Assembly (NCBI GenBank): GCA_022828105.1 | Contig: JAJEJC010000005.1 | Location: forward strand, 186,001-250,000 | DNA: 64,000 nucleotides | Reading direction: 5' to 3' | Source: Dehalococcoidia bacterium | Lineage (GTDB): Bacteria > Chloroflexota > Dehalococcoidia > Bin125 | In this document: positions 49,709 to 58,796 of the stretch, in pieces | Layout of the letters: every line of letters starts with the position of its first letter | Position numbering within the stretch: the stretch's first letter is position 1 | The notes under the pieces: model-generated | What the model was told of the DNA's origin: nothing | The model's database searches: none | The model's input: the letters and a program-made list of their open reading frames with translations, nothing else | Program-made: the position numbers and the translations under genes

Positions 49709-50653
49709 ATGGTCCTGGACGAACTGCACGAATTGATCGAGACGCTGCAGGCGCGGATCACGGCGCACGCCTCTGCCCTGCAGCAAAGCGAGGCGTTGAC
49801 GCGCTACGCGCTGATCGATCCGCTCTTGCGGGGTCTAGGTTGGGACACGGGCGATCCATCGCAGGTGGTTCCGGAGTACCGATCGGCCGCCGGCTCCGCC
49901 GACTACGCCCTGTTCGGTCAGTCCAACAAGCCCCAAGTGATCATCGAGGCCAAGAGGCTTGGCGCCCAATTGGACTTCAAGGTTCGCCAACAAGTCACCG
50001 GCTATTGCCAGGAAGAGGGGATCCCGTACGCGGCCATCACCGATGGCAGGCGTTGGGAGCTGTACGACGTGTTCAAGCCGGTGGCCATGAAGGACTCAAT
50101 CGTCGTTGAGATCAATCTAGACGGTCCGACGGCGAAGACGAGTCTGGATGCCTTGGCGTTGTGGCGACCGAGCGTGGCCGAGGGAAGTATCCAGGTAGGC
50201 GCGACGCCTCTTGTTGAGACAACGGAAACTACTTCTTCGCCCCGACAAAAGATCAGTCCAGCTGATCAACAAATGGGCGACGAATGGAAGCTGTTGTCCA
50301 GTTACGTCCCACCCCTGCGAAGCAATGTCAAGCCGAGCCACGTTCGCTTTCCCGGAAACAACATTGCTGAGGTTCGACACTGGTCAGATGTAACTCGTGC
50401 GATTGTCAGGTGGTTGCAAGATGAGACTCGTCTGACGGAGAACCACTTGCCGATAGTCTCGATCCAGTCATCTCGCTACGTGCTGTCGACGGAACCAAAA
50501 CACCCCAGCGGCAAGGCGATCCGAAAGCACACCAAGGTTGGCGCGATGTACTTTGACCGGGAGTGGAACGGCGACCAGCACATCTTGAATGCGAGACTCA
50601 TCATTCGGAAGGCCGGGTTTGATCCAGCAGATTTCGCGGTGAAGCTGCAGTAG
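49709..50653 (+). CDS. Orphan type I restriction R-subunit N-terminal-like protein (HSDR_N fold)
   Basis: Protein of 314 residues with an N-terminal PD-(D/E)XK nuclease-like domain as in HsdR: LTRYALIDPLLRGLGWD, VVPEYRSAAGSADYAL with Asp65, and QVIIEAKRLGAQLD with Glu80 and Lys82, followed by QQVTGYCQEEGIPYAAITDGRRWELYD. There is no helicase domain and no hsdM or hsdS nearby. The C-terminal part (VRFPGNNIAEVRHWSDVTRAIVRWL) is a separate unidentified domain. It may act in defence or DNA repair. Start ATG 49709 is a guess; no strong ribosome-binding site is visible. Confidence 0.75.
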   Translation: MVLDELHELIETLQARITAHASALQQSEALTRYALIDPLLRGLGWDTGDPSQVVPEYRSAAGSADYALFGQSNKPQVIIEAKRLGAQLDFKVRQQVTGYCQEEGIPYAAITDGRRWELYDVFKPVAMKDSIVVEINLDGPTAKTSLDALALWRPSVAEGSIQVGATPLVETTETTSSPRQKISPADQQMGDEWKLLSSYVPPLRSNVKPSHVRFPGNNIAEVRHWSDVTRAIVRWLQDETRLTENHLPIVSIQSSRYVLSTEPKHPSGKAIRKHTKVGAMYFDREWNGDQHILNARLIIRKAGFDPADFAVKLQ

Positions 50654-50677
50654 GCGGCACTTCGGGACCGAGGGGCG

Positions 50678-50722
50678 CCCCCCTCTGCCTTCGGCATTTC
50701 CCCCGCTGCGCGGGGGGAGAGC
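50678..50722. repeat. Palindromic intergenic repeat, copy 8
   Basis: Forward copy with TGCC TTC GGCA and stem TCCCCCGC TGC GCGGGGGGA, between the convergent ends of the HSDR_N-like gene and gyrA. Confidence 0.78.
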
Positions 50723-50757
50723 GGAGGGAAGTGGACTCGGTCTCCGGACTTGCGGGG

Positions 50758-53229
50758 TTAGGTCCGCTGGCCGAATTCTCGGCTGGTGTCGACGACGGCA
50801 ATGGCGGCGATGCCTTCCTCGGAGGACATGACCTTGACGCCCTTGGTCGAGCGGCTGTACTGAGCAAGTTGTTGGACCTCCGTACGGAGGATCTTGCCGC
50901 CGGCGGAGATGACCACGAGCTCTTCGTCGCCGCGTACGACGGCCATGCCGACCAGGGGACCGGTCTCATCGGTAACCCTGTGACCGATGTTGCCCTTGAT
51001 CCCGCGACCCTTGGCCTGGTACTCGGCCTCAGAGGTTCGTTTACCGAATCCTCCTGCGGTCACCGTCAGGACCTCGGTGCCCGGGTGAATGGCCTGCAGG
51101 CCGATCAACTCGTCGTCGTCCGGTACGACGATTCCTCGAACCCCACCTGAGATGCGCGACGCCTCCCGCAGCTTGTCGACGGAGAAGCGCGCCACCTGGC
51201 CCTGACGCGTGGCCACGATGACATCGTCGCCGGCATGGGCAAAGGCGGCTTCGACGAGTTCGTCCTCGTCATCGAGGTTGAAGGCTTGCAAGCCGCTACG
51301 GCGCACGCGTTGGAAGTTCGACAGCCTGGTCTTCTTCACCTCGCCGCGCTTGGTGCCGAGGATGATGTAGTCGTCCTCGAACGACTCGACGGGGATGATC
51401 GTCGTGACCTGCTCGTCGAGTTGGAGCTCGACCACGTTGCGCACGGGCAGGCCGCGCCACTCGCGCGAGCGGGCTTCGATCTCGTGGGCCTGGAGTCCGT
51501 AGACGCGGCCGCGCGAGGTGAAGAGCAACAGGTGATCGTGGGTGTCGCAGGCGATCAGGCGATGCGGCGCCTCGACCTCGGTCGTGCCGTTCTTGCGCTC
51601 GATGCCCTTGACGCCCTTGCCGCCTCGGCGCTGCGAACGGAAGGCGTCGACCGGCTGGCGCTTGATGTAGCCGTGGCGGGTCAGGGTCACGACCGACGAC
51701 TGGTGGGGGACGAGGTCGGCCTCGCTGAACTCCTCGACCGACTTGGGGATCACGCGGGTCTTGCGCTCCTCGCCGTAGGTCTCGACCAGTTCGTCCATGT
51801 CCTCTGCGATCAGGGCGTCAATCTTCTTGGGGTCGGCGAGCAGGCTTTCGAGGTACTCGATCGTCTCGGACAGCTCCTGGTACTCCTCTTCGAGCTTGGT
51901 GCGTTCGAGCTGGGCCAGGCGACGGAGCTGCATTTCGAGCACGGCCTGGGCCTGGCGCTGGGAGAGGTCGAAGGGGTCTTCCTGCAGACGGTCGCGAGCA
52001 GCCTCGGCCGACTCCGCCGCGCGGATGGCGGCGATGATTGCGTCGATGGTGTCGATCGCCTTGAGCAGGCCCTCGACGATGTGATGGCGATCGCGCGCCT
52101 TCTCCAGGTCGAACTCGGTCCGCCGCGTGATGATCGTCTGGCGGTGACGGATGAACTCGCGCAATAGTTGGTAGAGCGTCAGCGTGCGCGGTCGGTTGTC
52201 GACCAGGGCGACGAAGTTGCCGCTGTACTGCGATTGCAATCCGGTCGACTTGTAGAGCTGGGCGAGGATGGTCTGGACGTGGCCGTCGCGGGTGAGCTCG
52301 ACGACGAGGCGCATGCCGTGGCGGTCGGATTCATCGCGCAGGTCGCGGATGCCCTCGATCTTCTTGTCCCGAACGAGCCCGGCGATCTGCTCGATGATGC
52401 GGACCTTGTTGGCCTGGTAGGGAATCTCGGTGAAGACGATCTGCAGGCGGTTGCCGGTCGTCGTTTCTTCCAGGTGATGGAAGGCGCGGACGGTGAAGCC
52501 GCCGCGGCCGGTGCCATACATCCGCCGCAGGTGCTCTTCGTTCTCGCCCGCGAACAGGCTGCCGGCGGTGGGGAAGTCGGGGCCCTTGACATGCTGCAAG
52601 ACATCGTCGAGCGTCGCTGCTTCCTTGTTGAGCAGCGTCTTGATCGCCCCGCCCAACTCGATCAGGTTGTGCGGCGGGATGTCGCAGGCCATGGCCACGG
52701 CGATCCCGGCCGCGCCGTTCAGTAGTAGATTCGGCGCGCGACCGGGCAGTACGGTTGGTTCGTTTAACGACTCATCGAAGTTCGGAGCAAAATCAACTGT
52801 ATTCTTGTCGAGGTCGGCGAGCATCTCTTCGGCGATACGCGACAGGCGCGCTTCCGTATAACGCATCGCAGCGGGCGGATCGTTATCGATGGAACCGAAG
52901 TTGCCCTGGCCGTCGATTAACATGTGGCGCAGCGAGAAGTCCTGGGCCATACGGACCATTGCGTCATACACGGGTTGGTCGGAGTGTGGATGATACTTAC
53001 CGAGTACCTCGCCAACGATACGCGCGGACTTGCGGTGCGGCTGATTGGCCCGCATGCCGAGGTCGTCCATTGCGTAGAGAATGCGGCGTTGGACCGGCTT
53101 GAGACCGTCGCGAGCATCGGGCAACGCTCGGGAGATGATCACGCTCATCGCGTAGTCGAGGTACGACGAGCTCATCTCCTCGACGAGCGTACGCGTGGGC
53201 AGATCTGGGGCGGTTTGTTCAGTAACCAA
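50758..53229 (-). CDS. gyrA: DNA gyrase subunit A
   Basis: Subunit A of the type II topoisomerase that introduces negative supercoils, 823 residues. Marks: [19 protein letters not shown], the breakage-reunion MRYTEARL with catalytic Tyr, and the C-terminal GyrA box QRRGGKGV that separates gyrase from topoisomerase IV. The quinolone region reads [15 protein letters not shown], with Ser, Gln and Pro at the positions of E. coli Gly81, Ser83 and Ala84. TTG 53229 is used because GGAG lies seven bases upstream and the protein starts properly there. The gene lies 35 bases downstream of a GGCT-like gene and converges on the orphan HSDR_N gene. Confidence 0.97.
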   Translation of the reverse strand: MVTEQTAPDLPTRTLVEEMSSSYLDYAMSVIISRALPDARDGLKPVQRRILYAMDDLGMRANQPHRKSARIVGEVLGKYHPHSDQPVYDAMVRMAQDFSLRHMLIDGQGNFGSIDNDPPAAMRYTEARLSRIAEEMLADLDKNTVDFAPNFDESLNEPTVLPGRAPNLLLNGAAGIAVAMACDIPPHNLIELGGAIKTLLNKEAATLDDVLQHVKGPDFPTAGSLFAGENEEHLRRMYGTGRGGFTVRAFHHLEETTTGNRLQIVFTEIPYQANKVRIIEQIAGLVRDKKIEGIRDLRDESDRHGMRLVVELTRDGHVQTILAQLYKSTGLQSQYSGNFVALVDNRPRTLTLYQLLREFIRHRQTIITRRTEFDLEKARDRHHIVEGLLKAIDTIDAIIAAIRAAESAEAARDRLQEDPFDLSQRQAQAVLEMQLRRLAQLERTKLEEEYQELSETIEYLESLLADPKKIDALIAEDMDELVETYGEERKTRVIPKSVEEFSEADLVPHQSSVVTLTRHGYIKRQPVDAFRSQRRGGKGVKGIERKNGTTEVEAPHRLIACDTHDHLLLFTSRGRVYGLQAHEIEARSREWRGLPVRNVVELQLDEQVTTIIPVESFEDDYIILGTKRGEVKKTRLSNFQRVRRSGLQAFNLDDEDELVEAAFAHAGDDVIVATRQGQVARFSVDKLREASRISGGVRGIVVPDDDELIGLQAIHPGTEVLTVTAGGFGKRTSEAEYQAKGRGIKGNIGHRVTDETGPLVGMAVVRGDEELVVISAGGKILRTEVQQLAQYSRSTKGVKVMSSEEGIAAIAVVDTSREFGQRT

Positions 53230-53264
53230 GCGTCAACTCCGATGGCAGTGTCTGACTACATACA

Positions 53265-53966
53265 CTAGCACAATTGAGACATAAAATCATCATCAATTCG
53301 ATGCGTTTGCGCGTCCCGTGGTATCACTCGCCAGTCCTTGGGGATGGGATTCGAACATGAACTGCCATGCTCAATGTCCAGGCCTGCCTGCTGGCTCCGA
53401 TTGGGGCGATAGATGTTGAGCCAGACAGGCCCGTCGCGCGTGCAGAACAGCGAGTCGAACCACCATCCGTAGACGATCCGAGGGCGCGGCCACTGCGCCG
53501 GCATCTGCGCCGGCGCGGCCAGAGCCTGGCTGCCGGCCAGGGAGTAGCGCGAGCCCTCGCTGGCGGAGATCAGGTTGAGCTGGTCCATGGTCAGCCACTG
53601 CAGCCAGGTCAGACAGATTGCGCCGTGGTGCCGGGCGAGCGTGACCGGCACATAGCCCTTGCGCGAGCGCACAGGGCAATAGGCCACGTCGAATCCGTCG
53701 AGGATGATCGGCAGCAGCGGGACGCCCTGGAGGTCGGCGGGTGTTCCCGCCAGCTTGTCGCGGAGTTGCCGCGGATAGCCGTTGCTGCCCACGGCCAGCA
53801 CAGCCGTCCGTCCGGCGAGATCGGTTCCCTGCTCGAGCGGGAAACACTTGCCGGCCCGGTACAGGAGCGGTCCCCGGTTGACGCGATTGCGCGCGTCGGG
53901 ATAGAGCGCCGGCACGTCGACCAGGCTCGGCCAGGTACGGGTATGCGTCGGGGCAGGCATGGACAC
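53265..53966 (-). CDS. Gamma-glutamylcyclotransferase-like protein (tentative)
   Basis: Protein of 233 residues. The middle reads AVLAVGSNGYPRQLRDKL, recalling the YGSNLxxxxL opening of gamma-glutamylcyclotransferase-like folds, then VPLLPIILDGFDVAYCPVRS, GYVPVTLARHHGAICLTWLQW and DQLNLISASEGSRYSL, where the Glu of ASEG could be the family's catalytic acid. The C-terminus is unfamiliar. I assign the fold tentatively from the VGSN and VTLAR..DxxxASEG layout. It has no signal peptide. Its stop lies 35 bases before the gyrA start, so the gyrA promoter probably lies within or after its 3' end. Confidence 0.5.
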   Translation of the reverse strand: MSMPAPTHTRTWPSLVDVPALYPDARNRVNRGPLLYRAGKCFPLEQGTDLAGRTAVLAVGSNGYPRQLRDKLAGTPADLQGVPLLPIILDGFDVAYCPVRSRKGYVPVTLARHHGAICLTWLQWLTMDQLNLISASEGSRYSLAGSQALAAPAQMPAQWPRPRIVYGWWFDSLFCTRDGPVWLNIYRPNRSQQAGLDIEHGSSCSNPIPKDWRVIPRDAQTHRIDDDFMSQLC

Positions 53967-54056
53967 ACGCTAGCGCCCGATCACTCAGCGGCTGCTGCCG
54001 CTATGGGGCGTCGGCGGTAGGCTCACCTGCGGAGCCGTGAGAGCGAGGTCTTGACG

Positions 54057-55055
54057 ATGATGCGATATCGCAAGCTGGGCCGGACCGGATTGGTGGTATC
54101 GGAGATCGGACTCGGCGGCGGCGGGATCGGTCACGTCTGGGGCGAGACGACGGATGAGGCGATCGCCGAGACCATCGCGCTAGCCATGACGGAGGGAATC
54201 AACTTCTATGACGTGGCGCCCAGCTACGGCAACGGCGCGGCCGAGCGCAACCTGGGCCGGGCGCTGCTTGAGGCCCGCGACGGACGCGGACAGGACATGC
54301 TGGTCGCGACCAAGGTGTCGCTGAGCGAGGACGACCTGGCCGACATCCCCGGCGCCGTCGAGCGCGGGATCGGGGAGTCGTTGGAGCGGCTGCGGCGCGA
54401 GCGGGTCGACGTCTTCCAGTTGCACAACACGATCACGCCCGAGCGCGGGCGCTATCGCCGTTCTCTCTCGGTGGACGATGCGATGCTCGCGGTGGAGACG
54501 CTGCACCGGCTGAAGCAGGACGGACTGACGCGCTTCGTCGGGATCACCGGCATGGGTCAGGCCGCCAGTGTGCGCGAGGTGCTGCAGCGGGGCGAGCTGG
54601 ACACGGTCCAGTGCTACTACAACCTGCTCAACGACTCGAACGCGCGGCCGCTCCCGCCGAGCTCGACGCTGCACGACCACGGTCAGCTGCTGCCGCTGGC
54701 GGCCGAGCTGGGCCTGGGCGTGATCGGGATTCGCAACCTCTCCGGCGGCGCGCTGTCGACCGGTCTGGACCGCGAAGTCGAACCGGGGTCGCTGGTAGGC
54801 ATGGACAGCCGCCGGGCGGAGACGCTGCGATTTCTCGAGTCGGACGGCGTGCCGTTGTCGCGCTGGTCGGCCCGTTTCGCCCTGGAGCAGCCGGCAATCT
54901 CGTCGGTCGTGCCAGGAGTCAAGAATCCCGAGGAACTCGCCGACCAGATTGCGGCAGTGGAGATGGCGGACATGGGCGACGCGCAGATCGCGAGAATCGA
55001 CGCTTTGCGCGAGACTGACTTCGGCCTGCCGCAGCCCGACGATCGAGTGTTGTGA
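54057..55055 (+). CDS. Aldo/keto reductase
   Basis: NADPH-dependent oxidoreductase of 332 residues with the (beta/alpha)8 fold. Residues visible: GLGGGGIGHVW, NFYDVAPSYGNGAAE with the catalytic Asp-Tyr pair, VATKVS with Lys, FQLHN with His and the C-terminal SSVVPGVKNPEEL. It belongs to the large AKR group that includes D-threo-aldose 1-dehydrogenase-like enzymes. GAGG lies eight bases before ATG 54057. It is followed 92 bases later by rex in the same direction; a joint redox link is possible but unproven. Confidence 0.92.
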   Translation: MMRYRKLGRTGLVVSEIGLGGGGIGHVWGETTDEAIAETIALAMTEGINFYDVAPSYGNGAAERNLGRALLEARDGRGQDMLVATKVSLSEDDLADIPGAVERGIGESLERLRRERVDVFQLHNTITPERGRYRRSLSVDDAMLAVETLHRLKQDGLTRFVGITGMGQAASVREVLQRGELDTVQCYYNLLNDSNARPLPPSSTLHDHGQLLPLAAELGLGVIGIRNLSGGALSTGLDREVEPGSLVGMDSRRAETLRFLESDGVPLSRWSARFALEQPAISSVVPGVKNPEELADQIAAVEMADMGDAQIARIDALRETDFGLPQPDDRVL

Positions 55056-55147
55056 GTGGAACATGGCGCGATCGTTCGGCCCGCAGCAACCGACCCGTTG
55101 ATTCTCAGCTCGGTTGTAGCCTGATTGCACGACAGGGAAGGCGATTC

Positions 55148-55804
55148 GTGAGCGAGACCGACATTCCGGACATCGTGATCCGTCGCTTGCCGCTCTACGC
55201 GCGAGAGCTGGGATTGCTGGCGGGCGAGGGACGCGACTTCATCTCATCCCAGGAACTGGGACAGCGGCTGGGCGTGACGCCCGCACAGATTCGCAAGGAC
55301 CTCTCCTACTTCGGCCGCTTCGGCAAGCGAGGCCGAGGCTACGAAGTGGTGGGACTGCGCGAGCGTCTGCGCACCATCCTCGGGCTAAACGGGCGAGTCA
55401 AGGAAATGGTGCTCGTGGGAGTAGGTCGGCTCGGACGCGCGGTGCTGGGCTACGCAGGGTTTCGACGCGGCGGGTTCGAGGTCGTCCGAGTCTTCGACTC
55501 CGATCCCAATCAGATCGGCCGCTTGATCGACAATCACCAGGTCGCGGATGTGACGACGCTGCCCGAGTATCTGCAGCGAACCCGTGTCGCCATGGGCATC
55601 GTCGCCGTACCGGCAGAGGCGGCGCCTTCGGTGATCGAGATGCTGGTGTCCGGCGGCGTCCGCGCCATTCTCAGCTATGCGCCAATCACGACGAGCGTGC
55701 CGCGCGGTGTGCACTTGCGGCAGATCGATCCGGTGATGGAGCTGGAGAGCATGGCCTACTACCTCGAAGCGCCGTTCGACGGTTATGTCGAGGATCACCA
55801 GTAA
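55148..55804 (+). CDS. rex: Redox-sensing transcriptional repressor Rex
   Basis: Transcription factor of 218 residues that represses fermentation and respiration genes until the NADH/NAD ratio rises. It has the winged-helix segment ISSQELGQRLGVTPAQIRKDLSYFGRFGKRGRGYEV and a Rossmann motif VLVGVGRLGRAVL (Gly at 91 and 93), and a C-terminal helix that swaps between subunits. A GTG at 55148 is chosen since GGAAGG lies six bases upstream. The gene converges on the MreB-like gene with 37 bases between stops. No close match to the Rex operator TTGTGAANNNNTTCACAA was seen in nearby promoters. Confidence 0.95.
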   Translation: MSETDIPDIVIRRLPLYARELGLLAGEGRDFISSQELGQRLGVTPAQIRKDLSYFGRFGKRGRGYEVVGLRERLRTILGLNGRVKEMVLVGVGRLGRAVLGYAGFRRGGFEVVRVFDSDPNQIGRLIDNHQVADVTTLPEYLQRTRVAMGIVAVPAEAAPSVIEMLVSGGVRAILSYAPITTSVPRGVHLRQIDPVMELESMAYYLEAPFDGYVEDHQ

Positions 55805-55841
55805 CGCGCAATTGAGGTCGCCTGAAACGGGGTCCGGTTCG

Positions 55842-56888
55842 CTATCGAGCGTCGGCGCCGGCGAGCGCGCTCTCCGGTGTCAGCAGGTTGGGTCCGACGA
55901 TGTCGAGGTTGTCCAGTGCTTCAGCCGCGCCCAACGCGACGGCGTCCTCGGCGTTGTCGGCGATCGTGACCGGAATGCCGATCTGTTCGGCGAGATACAG
56001 GTCGATGCCCTGCAGTCGCGCGGCCGCGCCGGTGAGCAACATGCCGCGGTCGATGATGTCGGCCGTCAGTTCCGGCGGGGTGCGCTCCAGGGTGCTGCGC
56101 GTCACCTCGACGAATGTCTGTAGCACTTGCTGAATTGACGGCACCAGCTCGTTGGACGTGATTGCGACGCTGCGCGGCATACCGGTGGCCTGGTCGCGGC
56201 CGCGAACCTCGGCGCGAACGGGTTCGTCGACCGGCACGGCCGAACCCGATGCGAACTTGAGCTCCTCGGCCGTCGGCTCGCCGATCAGTAGGCTGTGCCG
56301 GCGCTTGACATGCTCTGCGATGGTCTCGGTGACCACCTGGCCGCCGACGCGTGCGGACTCCCAGACAACGACGCCGTACAGCGAAAGCACCGCGGCCTCG
56401 GATCGGCCGGCGCCGAGGTTGCCAATCAGCGTACCCCTCGCGTCACCCATCGGCACACCGGCGCCGATCGCAGCCGCCAACGGATTGGCGATCAGGTGCG
56501 CGGGACGTCGCGCTCCGGCTTGTTCGGCCGCGTCGCGGACGGCCCGCTGCTCGACATTGGTGACGCCGGCAGGCGTGGCGATCATCACCTCTGGTCGGAC
56601 CAGATTGAAGCGTCCGGTGACCTGGCCCATGTAGTAGCGCAACAGGGCCTCGACGATGCGGTAGTCGTCGATCACCCCTTCGCGCATCGGGTTGACCACC
56701 GTGACCGACTCCGGCGTGCGGCCGATCATGTTGGCCGCGTCGCTGCCGGCGGCCAGGACCGCGTTCTCCGCGCTGGAGAGCGTCACGACCGTCGGCTCGT
56801 CCACGACGATGGTGCCGCCCCGACCGGGTACGGCGACGCGCAATCTGGAGGTGCCGAGGTCGATCCCGAGTCGCTTCGTGAAGAGCAT
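55842..56888 (-). CDS. MreB-like actin-fold protein with degenerate nucleotide site
   Basis: Protein of 348 residues of the MreB family: LGIDLGTSRLRVAV, EPTVVTL, VNPMREGVIDDY and the LTGAAARLQGIDLYLAEQIGIPVTIADN end. Two key motifs are altered. The canonical IEEPMAAAIGAG is LIANPLAAAIGAG, so the catalytic Glu is lost, and DIGGGTTEVAV is NLGAGRSEAAV (residues 157-167). The protein may bind but not hydrolyse nucleotide, or not bind at all. It precedes murA in map order, consistent with a cell-wall role. A catalytically normal MreB must be sought elsewhere in the genome. Confidence 0.88.
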   Translation of the reverse strand: MLFTKRLGIDLGTSRLRVAVPGRGGTIVVDEPTVVTLSSAENAVLAAGSDAANMIGRTPESVTVVNPMREGVIDDYRIVEALLRYYMGQVTGRFNLVRPEVMIATPAGVTNVEQRAVRDAAEQAGARRPAHLIANPLAAAIGAGVPMGDARGTLIGNLGAGRSEAAVLSLYGVVVWESARVGGQVVTETIAEHVKRRHSLLIGEPTAEELKFASGSAVPVDEPVRAEVRGRDQATGMPRSVAITSNELVPSIQQVLQTFVEVTRSTLERTPPELTADIIDRGMLLTGAAARLQGIDLYLAEQIGIPVTIADNAEDAVALGAAEALDNLDIVGPNLLTPESALAGADAR

Positions 56889-56943
56889 GGCGTCCTATGG
56901 CTTGGTGGTGCTACAACCCGGTGCCGGTCTGTCGGGGGAGCGC

Positions 56944-58239
56944 TCAGTGATTCAGTGTATCGAGCATTGGCAGTTGCTCAATGTCCGCTCCCAACGCGCG
57001 TAACTGTCCCGGCAAGTCGGCGTAGCCCCGCGCCAGGTGTTCGACGCCGTAGATGCGGCTCTCGCCCTTGGCCGCGAGCGCCGCGACGATCAGCGCGGCG
57101 GTCGCGCGTATGTCGCTGCCCCGCACCAGCGCCGCCGTAAACGGCGTCGGCCCGATGATCACGGGCGCCACGCCGCCGGCGATGATGTTTGCGCCGAACT
57201 TGCGCAGCTCGTCGAGGTGCTGCATTCGGTTCTCGAAGACCCGCTCGTGGACGATTGACGTGCCCTGCACTTGCGTCAGCAGCGCCGTGATCGGCGCCTG
57301 GAGATCCGTTGCGAAGCCCGGGAACGGCAGCGCCTGCAGGTTTGTGGCCTGCAGCGCCGCATCGGCGTCGACACGGACTTCGATCTGATCCTGGCCGCGC
57401 CCGACGTCGGCGCCGATCTCGGCCAGCTTGCCGAGCAACGCCTCGTTGTGCTCGGGCTGGACGCCGAGCAGGCGGATGTCACCACGCGTCGCGACGGCCG
57501 AGATCAGCAGCGTGCCGGTTTCAATCCGGTCGGGAATCAACTCGTGATCGGCGCCGGAAAGGCGTTCGACGCCGTCGATCGTGATCGTGTGTTGGCCGGC
57601 CCCCGAGATCCGCGCGCCCATTCCATTCAACATGTCGGCCAGGCAGGAGATCTCCGGCTCCATCGCCGCATTGACGATCCGCGAGCGCCCCTTGGCCAGA
57701 ACCGCGGCCAGCAGCAGATTCTCGGTGCCGAGCACGCTCGGGTAGTCGAGCACCATCGTCGCGCCCCTCAGTCCGTGCGGCGCCTCGGCGATCGTGCGGC
57801 CGCCGACCGTCTCGATCTTCGCTCCCAAGGCGCGGAATCCGGCCAGATGCACGTCCAGCGGTCGCGCGCCGATGACATCACCGCCCGGCGCGCCGCAGCT
57901 CGCGGTTCCGGTTCGCGCCAACGCGGGGCCCATGATCAGAAACGACGCGCGCAGCGCGGAGGCGAGACTGTCGGGCAGCGCGCCGTCGCACGCGCCGACC
58001 GGATTGATGACGACATCGCCGGAAGCAAACTCCACTTCGACGCCGACGAACGCCAGGATGTCGATCAGACGCCGCACGTCCTCGATGTTCGGGACCCGCG
58101 TGATCCGGGACGGCTCGTCGGACAGCAGCGCAGCGGCGAGGCAGGGCAGCGCGGCATTTTTGGCGCCGTTGACCGTGACTTCACCGCTCAGGCGGCGCAA
58201 CCCGGTCAGGCGCAAGCAAGACTCGACAGCGTTGCTCAT
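56944..58239 (-). CDS. murA: UDP-N-acetylglucosamine 1-carboxyvinyltransferase with Asp in place of the catalytic Cys
   Basis: Enolpyruvyl transferase of 431 residues that starts peptidoglycan precursor synthesis from UDP-GlcNAc and phosphoenolpyruvate. It shows VNGAKNAALPCLAAALL, SFLIMGPALAR, the loop APGGDVIGARPLDVHLAGFRALGA, and VFENRMQHLDELRKFGANI. The loop residue equivalent to E. coli Cys115 is Asp121, as in mycobacterial, chlamydial and other naturally fosfomycin-tolerant enzymes. The enzyme should stay active but escape fosfomycin alkylation. Downstream is the MreB-like gene on the same strand; upstream is atpC. Confidence 0.95.
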   Translation of the reverse strand: MSNAVESCLRLTGLRRLSGEVTVNGAKNAALPCLAAALLSDEPSRITRVPNIEDVRRLIDILAFVGVEVEFASGDVVINPVGACDGALPDSLASALRASFLIMGPALARTGTASCGAPGGDVIGARPLDVHLAGFRALGAKIETVGGRTIAEAPHGLRGATMVLDYPSVLGTENLLLAAVLAKGRSRIVNAAMEPEISCLADMLNGMGARISGAGQHTITIDGVERLSGADHELIPDRIETGTLLISAVATRGDIRLLGVQPEHNEALLGKLAEIGADVGRGQDQIEVRVDADAALQATNLQALPFPGFATDLQAPITALLTQVQGTSIVHERVFENRMQHLDELRKFGANIIAGGVAPVIIGPTPFTAALVRGSDIRATAALIVAALAAKGESRIYGVEHLARGYADLPGQLRALGADIEQLPMLDTLNH

Positions 58240-58295
58240 ACGGTGACTGTAGAGGGTGAGTCGGCCAGACCAACGCTGACCGTCGACCGGCGCCG

Positions 58296-58730
58296 CTAGC
58301 GGGACATCTCCCGGCCGCCTCCGCCGCGACGGCGGCGGTGCTCCAGGACTCGCAGGCGTTGGAGTGAGCGGGCCAGCGCGGCCTGGGCGCGCGCGCGATC
58401 GGCGTCCGAGGCCTGATCGAGGCGCTCCTGCGCTCGTTGGCGGGCAGCCTCGGCGCGTTCGGCGTCAATCTCCGAGCCATGTTCGGCCGCGTCGGCGAGC
58501 ACCGTGACCTCGTCCGAATGGACCTCAAGGAATCCACCGCTGACGAAGTACTCCTCGACATCGTTGCCCGTCTTGACGCGCAGCTCTCCAGCAGCGAGTG
58601 ACGTGATCAACGGCGCGTGATTGGGCAGAATGCCAAGTTCTCCGAGCGAGCCGGGCGCGACGACCTCATCGACATCCTCCTGGCGCAGGAGGCGTCGTTC
58701 GCCGGTGATGATCTCGAGCGTGAGCGGCAT
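58296..58730 (-). CDS. atpC: F1F0 ATP synthase epsilon subunit
   Basis: Central-stalk subunit of 144 residues. It has LTLEIITGERRLLRQEDVDE, the PGSLGELGILPNHAPLITSLAAGELRV core and the GGFLEVHSDEVTVLADAAE strand, then two C-terminal helices rich in Ala, Arg and Gln that can lock rotation, with a short Gly/Arg-rich tail (RRRRGGGG). Last gene of the atp operon, about 100 bases after atpD with a doubled palindromic repeat between them. Confidence 0.95.
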   Translation of the reverse strand: MPLTLEIITGERRLLRQEDVDEVVAPGSLGELGILPNHAPLITSLAAGELRVKTGNDVEEYFVSGGFLEVHSDEVTVLADAAEHGSEIDAERAEAARQRAQERLDQASDADRARAQAALARSLQRLRVLEHRRRRGGGGREMSR

Positions 58731-58736
58731 CAGGAG

Positions 58737-58782
58737 CCCCCTCTGTCCCTCCGGGACATCTCCCCCGCTGCGCGGGGGAGAG
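58737..58782. repeat. Palindromic intergenic repeat, copy 9
   Basis: Forward copy with small stem TGTCCC TCC GGGACA, a third compensated variant, and long stem CTCCCCCGC TGC GCGGGGGAG. It lies between atpD and atpC in the ATP synthase operon. Confidence 0.8.
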
Positions 58783-58796
58783 TTGCTTAGTGTCTC

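Noticed and set aside
55148-55804. Rex operator sites near rex, gyrA or atp genes
   Set aside because: I looked for TTGTGAANNNNTTCACAA-like palindromes and found no match better than chance in the promoter regions.
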